DNA of 64,000 nt from Deltaproteobacteria bacterium HGW-Deltaproteobacteria-18 (GTDB taxonomy: Bacteria; Desulfobacterota; Desulfovibrionia; Desulfovibrionales; Desulfomicrobiaceae): the NCBI GenBank assembly GCA_002841885.1, contig PHBE01000013.1:1-64000 (forward strand), written 5' to 3'. A program made the translations under genes and the position numbers. The notes under the pieces were generated by a model. That model had not been told where the DNA came from. It saw only the letters and a program-made list of their open reading frames with translations, and made no database searches. Below, in pieces: positions 16,765 through 23,946 of this stretch (the stretch's first letter is position 1; the number at the start of each line of letters is the position of its first letter).

Positions 16765-17258
16765 GGCCTGCCTCCCTGTCGGTTCGCTCTGGTGGACTTC
16801 TCGAATCGTACGATGCGTACCTCTCCCTCGAATTCGCATCGGCCCAGTTCATCCAGCATGATCGCTTCGATCTCGGTCGCGTTCCCGCTGCCGGACCCGG
16901 CGCCGATCAGGGGCATGGCCACGGAGAAATAACCCTTGTCCCGGGCGATGGCCAAGGCGTTGCGGACGCTGTCTCGGACGGATTTCGGCGAGGAGCGCCA
17001 CCACATGTTGATGCCCGCGACGTGGATGATCGCACGGAAGGGCAGGCGGCCGGCCGAGGTGGCCACTGCGGAGCCCAGTGGCATGGCCCCGTGGCGCGCG
17101 AGTTCGCGGAAAGGGCCGGTCCCGGCGCGGCGCTTGATGGCGCCGGACACGCCCTGGGGCAGGAGCAGCCACCACGGGATGATGTTGCGGTTCCACGCGT
17201 TGACGATGACCTCGACATCCTGGTCGAGGAGGTCTCCGGCGACAATCTTGAGATGCAT
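16761..17258 (-). CDS. Macro-domain protein (ADP-ribose-binding, possible deacetylase)
   Basis: Cytoplasmic macro-domain protein of 165 aa that would bind ADP-ribose derivatives, for example O-acetyl-ADP-ribose. Visible family features are the N-terminal strand KIVAGDLLDQDVEVIVNAWN with N20 in the ligand-binding position, a Gly/Pro loop PQGVSGAIKRRAG, the strand-turn AIIHVAG, and the late loop PLIGAGSGSGN that wraps the phosphates. GGAAGG lies 9 bp upstream of the ATG. It heads a coupled operon with a membrane protein and an exported ankyrin protein, an unusual association. Whether it hydrolyses or only binds ADP-ribose cannot be decided. Confidence 0.85.
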   Translation of the reverse strand: MHLKIVAGDLLDQDVEVIVNAWNRNIIPWWLLLPQGVSGAIKRRAGTGPFRELARHGAMPLGSAVATSAGRLPFRAIIHVAGINMWWRSSPKSVRDSVRNALAIARDKGYFSVAMPLIGAGSGSGNATEIEAIMLDELGRCEFEGEVRIVRFEKSTRANRQGGRP

Positions 17259-17422
17259 GTACAGTAACCTTCCCGTGGAAAGAACTTCCGGGTTGCGGAC
17301 CTGGATGAACTGGGCTGCCCTTGCGCTGCATGCTTTTCAAGTTGAATCTCATGCACGATTGCCATGCAAAAGCAAGAACGCGCTCGGAGGGCGCAATATT
17401 TGGAAAAAATGTCTCCTGCCCC

Positions 17423-17450
17423 TTGCGTGAATGGATGCGAATCTTAGATT
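17423..17450 (+). promoter_or_regulatory. Possible promoter for tpx-ferritin
   Basis: TTGCGT (17423-17428) and TAGATT (17445-17450) with a 16-bp spacer lie 83 bp upstream of the tpx start, within the 274-bp gap after the divergent macro-domain gene. No other feature in the gap can be supported. Confidence 0.4.
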
Positions 17451-17532
17451 GCAAACTGCTACCGATAAACCGGCCGGATCGGTCTCGCCGTGGAGGGCCA
17501 CGGCGCCGAGGCCTCAAACAATGGAGCTCGCA

Positions 17533-18048
17533 ATGAACAAAAGAGATAACGTAGTGACGATGAAGGCGAATCCCCTGACCCTGCTCGGCCCGGAGATCGC
17601 TCCCGGCATGGCTGCTCCCGATTTTACCGTGGTCAACAATGATCTTGGCCCCGTGTCCCTTTTCGATTTCAAGGGCAAGGTAGTGGTTATTTCCGCAGTT
17701 CCTTCGCTGGACACTCCGGTCTGCGACATGGAGACCCGGCGTTTCAATCAGGAAGCCCAGAATCTTGGCGACAAGGTCAAGATCCTGACCGTGAGTATGG
17801 ACCTGCCTTTTGCCCAGAAACGCTGGTGCGGCAGCGCGGGCGTTACGAACGTGCAGACTGTTTCCGATTATCAGACCGCGTCCTTTGGTCAGGCATACGG
17901 CGTGCTCATCGACGGCTTGCGCCTGCTGGCCCGGGCGATCTTCGTGGTCGATGCAGGCGGCAAGGTGGCCTACGTCCAGGTCGTGCCCGAACTGACGAAC
18001 GAGCCCGACTATGCGGCGGTGCTCGAAGCGGTCAAAAAGCTGGTCTAA
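17533..18048 (+). CDS. tpx: Thiol peroxidase (2-Cys peroxiredoxin, Tpx type)
   Basis: Thiol-dependent peroxidase that reduces lipid and hydrogen peroxides, usually with thioredoxin as partner. The 171 aa show the Tpx peroxidatic motif SLDTPVCDMETRRFN with C64 and the resolving cysteine C99 in KRWCG, the atypical 2-Cys spacing typical of Tpx. The start at 17533 has GGAG six bases upstream; the ATG at 17521 and an upstream extension in the same frame lack one. The ferritin gene follows after 29 bp, so both are probably in one transcript, pairing peroxide removal with iron storage. Normal length for the family. Confidence 0.93.
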   Translation: MNKRDNVVTMKANPLTLLGPEIAPGMAAPDFTVVNNDLGPVSLFDFKGKVVVISAVPSLDTPVCDMETRRFNQEAQNLGDKVKILTVSMDLPFAQKRWCGSAGVTNVQTVSDYQTASFGQAYGVLIDGLRLLARAIFVVDAGGKVAYVQVVPELTNEPDYAAVLEAVKKLV

Positions 18049-18077
18049 TTTCAAACAGTCTTCAAGGAGAGTTCCCG

Positions 18078-18584
18078 ATGATTAGTGCCAATATGGAAAA
18101 AGCGATCAACGATCAGATCAACGCGGAAATGTTTTCCGCCTATCTCTACCTGGCCATGGTGGCCTATTTCAAGGACAAGAACCTGAGCGGCTTCGCCAAC
18201 TGGATGACGGTTCAGAACCAGGAAGAGACCTTCCACGCCATGAAGTTCTTCGATTACTTGAGCGAGCGAGGCGGACGGGTTACCCTCCAGCCCATCGAGA
18301 AGCCTCAGTTCGAGTGGGAGAGCCCTCTGGCGGCAATGGAAGCCGCCCGTCAGCACGAAGCATACATCACGAGCCGCATCAACGACCTGATGAATCTGGC
18401 CATCGAGGAAAAGGATCACGCTACGGCCAGTTTTCTGGGATGGTTCGTGGCAGAGCAGGTCGAGGAAGAGGACAGCGTGAACGAAGTGGTGCAGAAGCTG
18501 CGCCTTCTGGGTTCCGACGGCGGCGGCCTCTTTATGATGGACAGGGACATGGCCACCAGAGTGTTCACTCCTCCTGTGGCATGA
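18078..18584 (+). CDS. ftnA: Ferritin (non-haem iron storage)
   Basis: Iron-storage protein that oxidises Fe(II) at a di-iron ferroxidase centre and mineralises it inside a 24-subunit shell. The 168 aa fit bacterial FtnA in length; the ferroxidase ligands E17, E50 and H53 are in place on helices A and B, and a second Glu pair follows on helix C (YITSRINDLMNLAIEEKDHAT and EQVEEED regions). AAGGAGA sits 8 bp upstream of the ATG. It is downstream of tpx with 29 bp between them, and is followed by a strong terminator, which suggests a two-gene oxidative-stress/iron operon. No haem-binding feature of bacterioferritin is seen. Confidence 0.93.
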   Translation: MISANMEKAINDQINAEMFSAYLYLAMVAYFKDKNLSGFANWMTVQNQEETFHAMKFFDYLSERGGRVTLQPIEKPQFEWESPLAAMEAARQHEAYITSRINDLMNLAIEEKDHATASFLGWFVAEQVEEEDSVNEVVQKLRLLGSDGGGLFMMDRDMATRVFTPPVA

Positions 18585-18589
18585 GGTTG

Positions 18590-18617
18590 GGGGCAGGTCG
18601 GTCCTGCCCCTTCTTTT
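18590..18617 (+). terminator. Terminator after ferritin
   Basis: GGGGCAGG (18590-18597) pairs with CCTGCCCC (18603-18610), loop TCGGT, then TTCTTTT. It directly follows the ferritin stop codon. Confidence 0.85.
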
Positions 18618-18721
18618 GCGCCACCGTCGGGGCCGGGCGCGGCGCGGATTGAAATGAATTGACAATCCGCACGGACGGGCAATACATCGACGACGAAGGT
18701 TACTTGCATACGCCGAAAACC

Positions 18722-18754
18722 AAGGCAGGTTGGATGTTCCAACTGCCTTTTTTT
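18722..18754 (+). terminator. Second hairpin terminator upstream of the DUF2062 gene
   Basis: AAGGCAG (18722-18728) pairs with CTGCCTT (18743-18749), with an inner TTGGA/TCCAA pair, followed by TTTTT. It ends only 11 bp before the DUF2062 ATG. The stretch 18618-18721 before it has no supportable gene. Confidence 0.75.
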
Positions 18755-18764
18755 ATGTGGATTC

Positions 18765-19274
18765 ATGGAAAGACTCTGGGTTAAAATTGCGCGCCTCGGC
18801 CGCTACACATACCTGCGCGTCGTGCGCATCAAGGCCCCCGCCGAGTCCATCGCGCTGGGGCTGGCCCTGGGCGTGTTCGCCGGCGCACTGCCGTTCCTGT
18901 CCCTGCAGATGGCCATAGCCGTGGCCCTGGCCCTTGTTCTGCGCGGCAACGTCATCGCCGCCGCCCTGGGCACCTGGTGGAGCAATCCCTTCAACTGGGC
19001 CTTGATTTTTCCATTGCTGTACATGCTGGGCAAGGTTTTCGTGCCGATGGACGTTGCGCATCTGAGCATCCACGAGTTCGTGAACCTTCCGCTTCTGGAG
19101 CTTCTGCAGCGTAGCTGGAAGTGGTTGCTCATCACTACCCTCGGCGGATTCATCGCCGGCATCCCGCTGGCCATGGTCACGTACTTCGTCACGCTGCGCG
19201 CGGTGCTAATCTATCATGACCGCCGCGCCAAGCGTCGGCTCGAACGGCAACGACGGATGCCCCGCCGTGGATAG
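18765..19274 (+). CDS. DUF2062 membrane protein
   Basis: Integral membrane protein of 169 aa in the DUF2062 family, whose function is unknown. It has the family-typical N-terminal motif with ALGLALGVFAGALPF, then TWWSNPFNW (the conserved NP-W core) and three to four hydrophobic segments (about 25-65, 75-95, 115-145), ending in a very basic tail RRAKRRLERQRR. The Shine-Dalgarno match is weak. The end overlaps the rsmA frame, so the two are probably co-transcribed. The terminator-like hairpin immediately upstream could limit read-through from the ferritin side. Confidence 0.85.
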   Translation: MERLWVKIARLGRYTYLRVVRIKAPAESIALGLALGVFAGALPFLSLQMAIAVALALVLRGNVIAAALGTWWSNPFNWALIFPLLYMLGKVFVPMDVAHLSIHEFVNLPLLELLQRSWKWLLITTLGGFIAGIPLAMVTYFVTLRAVLIYHDRRAKRRLERQRRMPRRG

Positions 19275-20100
19275 ATCATCCTTTTTCGCCCCCAAGCGCT
19301 CCCTTGGACAGAATTTTCTCTCCGATCCCAACATCTGCAGGCGCATTGTCGCCAGCCTTGAGCTCGCACCGGGAGACCCGGTGCTGGAAATCGGCCCGGG
19401 CAGAGGGGCCCTGACGCGCATTCTGGCCGGCCACGACGGCCCGGTCATGGCACTTGAAAAGGATTCGGAGCTGGTGAGCTGGATCAAATCGGAGTTCCCC
19501 GGCGTTGGCGTGGTTCATGCCGACGGACTGGATTTTTGCTGGGAAGGAACACGACATCTGCCCGGTCTGTCCCTGATTGGAAATCTGCCCTACAACGTGG
19601 CCTCGCCCATGATCTGGGAGATGGTCAGCCGTTGCCGGTCCTGGAGAAGCATGCTCTTCATGGTTCAAAAGGAGGTCGCCCTGCGCCTGACGGCCAGGGA
19701 GGGGAGCCGGACGTACGGGGCTCTTTCGGCATGGGTTGGAAACTTCGTGCGGGGCGAATACGTGTTCACGGTTCCGCCCCACGTCTTTCGCCCGCAGCCC
19801 AGGGTCGATTCGGCCATTGTGCGCTTTTTGCCCAGGCCCGATCCGGCCTGGGAAGACGCTGCAGCCCTGTCCTGGACGGTGAAGATTCTTTTCCAGCAGC
19901 GCCGCAAGCAGCTGGGCACAATCCTGAAGGCCCATTGGTCCGAGGCGGTCGAGGCGTGGTGCGGGGAACTGGGCGTTGACAGGCGAATCCGCCCCGAAGA
20001 ATTGGGCCCGGATGCGTTGCGATCCCTGGCGCGAGTTCTAGACCCCAAAAAAGAGTGGCCAAGAAGCCCGAAACGCCCGTCAGAGCAGGGTTTCCCGTAG
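19216..20100 (+). CDS. rsmA: 16S rRNA (A1518/A1519-N6) dimethyltransferase RsmA/KsgA
   Basis: SAM-dependent enzyme that dimethylates two adjacent adenines near the 3' end of 16S rRNA during late 30S assembly. Motifs: RSLGQNFLSD near the start, the SAM loop VLEIGPGRGALT, and the catalytic NLPYNV, followed by the C-terminal small helical domain with FQQRRKQL. The 294-aa frame given starts at ATG 19216 and overlaps DUF2062 by 59 bp; an in-frame GTG at 19267 would shorten the overlap to 8 bp and begins closer to where the family usually starts. Neither has a strong ribosome site. The gene is followed by 258 bp with no supported gene, containing a repeated GCCAAGTGTT (20182 and 20276), before HU. 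Confidence 0.92.
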   Translation: MTAAPSVGSNGNDGCPAVDRSSFFAPKRSLGQNFLSDPNICRRIVASLELAPGDPVLEIGPGRGALTRILAGHDGPVMALEKDSELVSWIKSEFPGVGVVHADGLDFCWEGTRHLPGLSLIGNLPYNVASPMIWEMVSRCRSWRSMLFMVQKEVALRLTAREGSRTYGALSAWVGNFVRGEYVFTVPPHVFRPQPRVDSAIVRFLPRPDPAWEDAAALSWTVKILFQQRRKQLGTILKAHWSEAVEAWCGELGVDRRIRPEELGPDALRSLARVLDPKKEWPRSPKRPSEQGFP

Positions 20101-20358
20101 TATTTTTGAAAATAAGCTTGACTTTGCATCTGAAATTCTGTTTGCCTGCCGACTGAGCGTTTGCGCCGGAAAGGGCGGTGGGCCAAGTGTTAAAGCCCTA
20201 TGGACATGTTTCTATCCTTCCAGTAGGAAGTGTCGCAGCCGTTGTCCGGGAAATTTCAAGATCAGGCTGAATGTGCCAAGTGTTGACGGCTGTGAGCCAT
20301 GAGACTTCTGGAGAGTTTCACGCACCCGTTGGTAATTTACTGCAAAGGAGGAAGACTG

Positions 20359-20631
20359 ATGACGAAAGCTGAATTGGTTGCAAAGATGGCGGAAAAGGCT
20401 GGATTGACCAAAGCGAATGCCGAGCGCGCCTTGACCGAATTTCTGAAGGCCGTCCAGGAAACCCTGGTGACCGAAAAGAAGATGACCCTTACCGGCTTTG
20501 GAACGTTCGTGGTTGAAGAGCGTCAGGCTCGCACCGGACGTAATCCCCGCACCGGCGAAGAACTGAAGATTCCCGCTTGCAAGGTTGTCAAGTTCCGGCC
20601 CGGCAAGGAACTCAAAGACGCAATCAAGTAA
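20359..20631 (+). CDS. hup: DNA-binding protein HU
   Basis: Histone-like nucleoid protein that bends DNA as a dimer. The 90 aa match the HU/IHF family exactly in length: the helical half MTKAELVAKMAEKAGLTKANAERALTEFL, the beta core MTLTGFGTFVVEERQARTGRNPRTGEELKIPA with the proline-tipped arm, and the closing VVKFRPGKELKDAI helix. The frame extends upstream to 20299, but the ATG at 20359 has AAAGGAGG at ideal distance and gives the conserved N-terminus. The HU/IHF type cannot be fixed further, but the arm motif is more HU-like. A small membrane-protein gene follows after 18 bp. Confidence 0.95.
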   Translation: MTKAELVAKMAEKAGLTKANAERALTEFLKAVQETLVTEKKMTLTGFGTFVVEERQARTGRNPRTGEELKIPACKVVKFRPGKELKDAIK

Positions 20632-20649
20632 TTACCGCGAGGGGGACCT

Positions 20650-20823
20650 ATGCTGCATGGGGAAACTGTTCAGAGCCCGCTGCCCCAGGATTTGCCTTGG
20701 TGGCAGCCTGATCATGCCATTTTTTTCGGAGTGCTCTACGCTGTGCTGCTCATCATAGGCAGCGGAGTTGGCGTGGTTATCCTGAAGTCTCTGGCCGACA
20801 CCGTTAAGGAAAAGCTTTCCTAG
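20650..20823 (+). CDS. Small single-pass membrane protein (57 aa)
   Basis: An ATG at 20650 with GAGGGGG about 7 bp upstream opens a 57-codon frame ending at TAG 20821-20823. The predicted protein has a polar, Trp-containing N-terminal part (PWWQPDH near 16-22), one hydrophobic helix (about 24-45: FFGVLYAVLLIIGSGVGVVIL) and a short charged tail KSLADTVKEKLS. It sits 18 bp after HU and right before a terminator, so it is likely the last gene of the hup transcript. No family is recognised; this fits the many small conserved membrane proteins of the group. Coding support rests on the ribosome site, position and a sensible membrane protein. Confidence 0.65.
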   Translation: MLHGETVQSPLPQDLPWWQPDHAIFFGVLYAVLLIIGSGVGVVILKSLADTVKEKLS

Positions 20824-20844
20824 CCTGATTTTCATGATGCTTTG

Positions 20845-20875
20845 AAAAGGGGTTGCATGAGCGCCCCTTTTTTTT
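20845..20875 (+). terminator. Terminator of the hup transcript
   Basis: AAAAGGGG (20845-20852) pairs with CCCCTTTT (20864-20871), followed by further T, 21 bp after the small membrane-protein stop. Confidence 0.8.
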
Positions 20876-20977
20876 GCCCTGATTTTTCTTGCCATGCCTT
20901 CAAGGTTTGCATAAAAGACTAAGTTTCCTGCTCGCCGCCAGGTGGCAGGACCAGATCGAGAACGGGAGGTGATCCGT

Positions 20978-21178
20978 TTGCCAGGTGTATACATGGGTGA
21001 CAGCGATACTTTTGACTACTCCCTGCGTAAGTTCAAGAAGCAGGTAGAGAAGGCCGGTATCCTTTCCGAGTTGAAGAAGCGTCAGCATTTCGAAAAACCC
21101 AGCATCCAGAAGAAGAAGAAGGAAGCTGCGGCCAAGAAAAGACTGCTGAAGAAGATTCGTAAAATGCAGGTGATGTAA
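20978..21178 (+). CDS. rpsU: 30S ribosomal protein S21, TTG start
   Basis: Small basic 30S subunit protein involved in translation initiation. The frame could run from 20942, but the Shine-Dalgarno GGGAGGTGAT at 20964-20973 points to the TTG at 20978, giving 66 aa beginning [10 protein letters not shown], the usual start for this group's S21. The conserved core [24 protein letters not shown] and the Lys/Arg-rich tail are intact. It heads a macromolecular-synthesis operon: the stop TAA shares a base with the yqeY ATG. A weak start codon on the first gene of an operon carrying dnaG and rpoD could help keep S21 synthesis in balance. Confidence 0.93.
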   Translation: MPGVYMGDSDTFDYSLRKFKKQVEKAGILSELKKRQHFEKPSIQKKKKEAAAKKRLLKKIRKMQVM

Positions 21179-21624
21179 TGAGTCTTTCTGTTCGTCTTGA
21201 AAAGGACTATGTGACCGCATTCAAGGCCAAAAAGACTGAAGAGGTGGCTGTCTTGAGAATGCTCAAGGCAGCCGTCAAAAACAAGCAGGTCGATCTCCGT
21301 CGCGAGTTGACCGATGGCGAGATTCTGGACGTAGTGGCCAAACAGGTCAAGCAGCGTCAGGAATCCATCGACCAGTTCCGCGCCGCGGGACGGATCGATC
21401 TTGCTGAAATCGAGGAGCGCGAGCACCTCATTTTGCGCGCCTACCTCCCCACGGCCCTTTCCGTGCAGGAATTGGAAGAGGCTGTGACCATGACCATCCA
21501 GAACATCGGTGCTTCCGGCATGAAAGACATGGGCAAGGTCATGAACGCCATCCTGGGCGAACATGCCGGCCGTGTTGACGGGAAGGAACTCAGCGCGCTG
21601 GTGCGCGCCAAGCTTTCGTCGTAA
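21178..21624 (+). CDS. yqeY: GatB/YqeY-domain protein
   Basis: Helical protein of 148 aa of the YqeY family, related to the tRNA-binding tail of the GatB amidotransferase subunit. Function is not settled, though a link to tRNA or translation is usually proposed. The family pattern [41 protein letters not shown], the KQRQESIDQFRAAGR core and the DMGKVMNAI tail are all present, and length is standard. Its ATG overlaps the rpsU stop (TAATG) and mutS2 starts only 4 bp after its end, so it is translationally coupled in the operon. Confidence 0.93.
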   Translation: MSLSVRLEKDYVTAFKAKKTEEVAVLRMLKAAVKNKQVDLRRELTDGEILDVVAKQVKQRQESIDQFRAAGRIDLAEIEEREHLILRAYLPTALSVQELEEAVTMTIQNIGASGMKDMGKVMNAILGEHAGRVDGKELSALVRAKLSS

Positions 21625-21628
21625 TCCT

Positions 21629-23926
21629 ATGGATTCAAGAACATTGCAGCTGCTGGAATATCCAAAGGTCCTGCAGCATCTTTCGCACTTCGCGGTCAGT
21701 GAGGCGGGCAGGGATGCCTGCCTTTCGCTTTTGCCAGAAACCGATCCTGTCCGCATCGTCGAGCGTTCGGCCCTGGTGCGGGAGGCTATTCATTTTTCCG
21801 CCAGCAAGGATGTGCGCCTGTCGGTTTTTCCCGATGTGGCCGGGGTATTCGCGTATCTCGCCAACCCGCTGGCCTTTCTGGACGTGGACGGCCTGATCGG
21901 ACTCTGGGAGATGCTTAAAGCGGCCGCCGCCCTTGTGGAGCGCCTCGGTCCCGCCGACGCGGAGCGCTATCCTGGCCTGGCTGCCCTGGCTGCGGGGCTG
22001 ACCCTGCCTCCCAAGACCTGGTCCGGACTGTCGCGCTGTCTCGCCCCTGACGGGACGATTCGTGACGAAGCCTCGCCTGAGCTCTATTCCGTGCGTCAGG
22101 AGATCCGACGCGTGCACCAGATGTGCACCCGCAAAGTTCAGGATTTCTTTCAGAACAAGGATCTGCAGTTCATCTTGCAGGATGAATTCCTGACCATCTC
22201 CTCGGACCGCTATGTCCTTGCTCTCAAAAACAATTTCAAAGGGCGCCTCAAGGGCATCGTACACGACTATTCCCAGACAGGGGAAACCTGTTATTTCGAG
22301 CCGCTTTTTCTGGTCGAACTCAACAACGACCTGCAGGAATACAAGCAGGAGGAGCGCGCCGAAGAGCAAAAGGTCCTGCGCTTTTTGAGCGAACTTGTCC
22401 GCGCCGAACAGGCCGCCATCGAACGCACCTTCGACGGGCTGATACGCTTTGACCAGCTGCTGGCCATTTGCCAATTTGCCCGCCACACCGATGCTCATGT
22501 CGTCGATATCGCCCCCGACGCGCCGTTGGCCCTGAACCAGGCAAGGCACCCACTCCTGGTTTTCGGGCAGGACAATGTCGTGCCTGTTGATCTTGAGTTG
22601 CAGCAGGGGCAGCGAGTGCTCATCATCACCGGCGGCAACGCGGGCGGCAAGACGGTCTGTCTGAAGACTCTCGGGCTGCTCGGCCTCATGGCCCATGCCG
22701 GACTGCCCGTCACCGCGGCAGAGGGCAGCACACTGCCGCTGTGGGACAAATTTGTGGTATCCATGGGCGATGAGCAGTCCATCGAACAGAGCCTGTCCAC
22801 CTTTACGGCTCAGATTCGTCATTTCAGCGAGGTCTGGCCGAAGATCGACGAGCGTACTCTGGTCATTCTTGACGAATTCGGAGTCGGCACCGATCCCAGT
22901 CAGGGCGCAGCCCTGGCTCAGGCCGTGGTCGACGGGTTGCTCGAGCGTCAGGCCTGGGTCGGCGCGGCGACGCATTTTCCCGCGCTCAAGGCTTACGGGC
23001 TTTCCAAGGACGGGGTTCGCGCGGCTTCGGTCATTTTTTCGCCGGACACCAGAAAGCCGCTCTTCAAGCTCGGCTACGATCAGGTTGGCGCCAGCCGGGC
23101 CCTTGATGTGGCCCGGGAGCAGGGGTTGCCCGAGTCCATTTTGGCGCGGGCCCAGGATTACCTGTATCTGGATGCGGGCGACGCCGAAGAGATTTTCGAG
23201 CGCCTCAACCGCCTTGCGGCAGCCAAGGAAGAAGAACTGGACAAAGCCAGGGCCCGTACCCGGGATCTTGAACTCAGGTTTGCCCGCAAGCTGGAGAAGC
23301 TCGATCAAGAGAAAAGTCGCATGCAAAAGGAACTGCGCGAGGCCTCTCAGGAGATCATGCGTCAGTGGCGTGAAGGCCGCTTGGGCCGCAAGGAGGCCCT
23401 GAAAGAGGTCGCCAGGTTGCGTGACAGTGTGGCTCAAACGTCGCAAACGGACGAGACGATCCATAAACTTTCCATCCAGGCCATTGCCCAAGGGCAGGTC
23501 CTGCTTTATCTGCCCTGGAACAAAACGGGCCTGGTGCGGGAAATCGACGGCAAGAAAGAGCGAGTGCGCCTTGATGTGGGCGGTGTTTCGCTGTGGGTTG
23601 GCCTTGCTGATGTGCAGGTTGCGGCGAAGGACAAGTCCGATGGCGGAAAGGTCGTGCTGAGGAGCGCGCCTGCACCGGTGCCCCCCCTGCGACTCGATCT
23701 GCGGGGAATGAGAGCCGATGAGGCCGAATCGGAGCTGTCCCGGTTTCTGGACAAGGCGCTGCTTGCAGGCCGGACCGAAGTCGAGATCATACACGGGATG
23801 GGCACGGGAGCCATGCGCCGGATGGTGCACGAGCACCTCAAAAGGTCCAGGGCTGTCGGCGATTTTCGTCTGGGCAACGCGGATGAGGGTGGTGACGGCG
23901 TAACCAAGGTGGCCCTGGCAGATTAA
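21629..23926 (+). CDS. mutS2: MutS2 family ATPase/endonuclease
   Basis: MutS-type clamp ATPase that limits homologous recombination or rescues collided ribosomes in the better-studied members; 765 aa. An ATG at 21629 follows yqeY by 4 bp; upstream in-frame codons are inside yqeY. Visible: N-terminal MutS2 core, Walker A GGNAGGKT (about 335-342), the MutS2-type motif GDEQSIEQSLSTFTAQI, Walker B LVILDEFGVGTDPSQG, a coiled-coil middle stretch (about 530-620) and a C-terminal Smr nuclease domain (about 688-765) starting LRLDLRGMRADEAE with HGMGTGAMR. The DNA mismatch-recognition domain of true MutS is absent, as expected. It lies between yqeY and dnaG in the rpsU operon, not a common position. 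Confidence 0.95.
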   Translation: MDSRTLQLLEYPKVLQHLSHFAVSEAGRDACLSLLPETDPVRIVERSALVREAIHFSASKDVRLSVFPDVAGVFAYLANPLAFLDVDGLIGLWEMLKAAAALVERLGPADAERYPGLAALAAGLTLPPKTWSGLSRCLAPDGTIRDEASPELYSVRQEIRRVHQMCTRKVQDFFQNKDLQFILQDEFLTISSDRYVLALKNNFKGRLKGIVHDYSQTGETCYFEPLFLVELNNDLQEYKQEERAEEQKVLRFLSELVRAEQAAIERTFDGLIRFDQLLAICQFARHTDAHVVDIAPDAPLALNQARHPLLVFGQDNVVPVDLELQQGQRVLIITGGNAGGKTVCLKTLGLLGLMAHAGLPVTAAEGSTLPLWDKFVVSMGDEQSIEQSLSTFTAQIRHFSEVWPKIDERTLVILDEFGVGTDPSQGAALAQAVVDGLLERQAWVGAATHFPALKAYGLSKDGVRAASVIFSPDTRKPLFKLGYDQVGASRALDVAREQGLPESILARAQDYLYLDAGDAEEIFERLNRLAAAKEEELDKARARTRDLELRFARKLEKLDQEKSRMQKELREASQEIMRQWREGRLGRKEALKEVARLRDSVAQTSQTDETIHKLSIQAIAQGQVLLYLPWNKTGLVREIDGKKERVRLDVGGVSLWVGLADVQVAAKDKSDGGKVVLRSAPAPVPPLRLDLRGMRADEAESELSRFLDKALLAGRTEVEIIHGMGTGAMRRMVHEHLKRSRAVGDFRLGNADEGGDGVTKVALAD

Positions 23927-23946
23927 ATTTTTTTCATCGGAGCCGG

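Noticed and set aside
17321-17536. 71-codon plus-strand frame before tpx
   Set aside because: No ribosome site or sensible composition; it covers the probable tpx promoter.
16849-18054. 401-codon minus-strand frame over tpx and the macro gene
   Set aside because: It runs out of frame through two well-supported genes and their shared promoter gap; its translation is Arg/His/Pro-rich with no motif.
21635-23836. 733-codon minus-strand frame over mutS2
   Set aside because: Shadow of a GC-rich gene; mutS2 on the plus strand is unambiguous.
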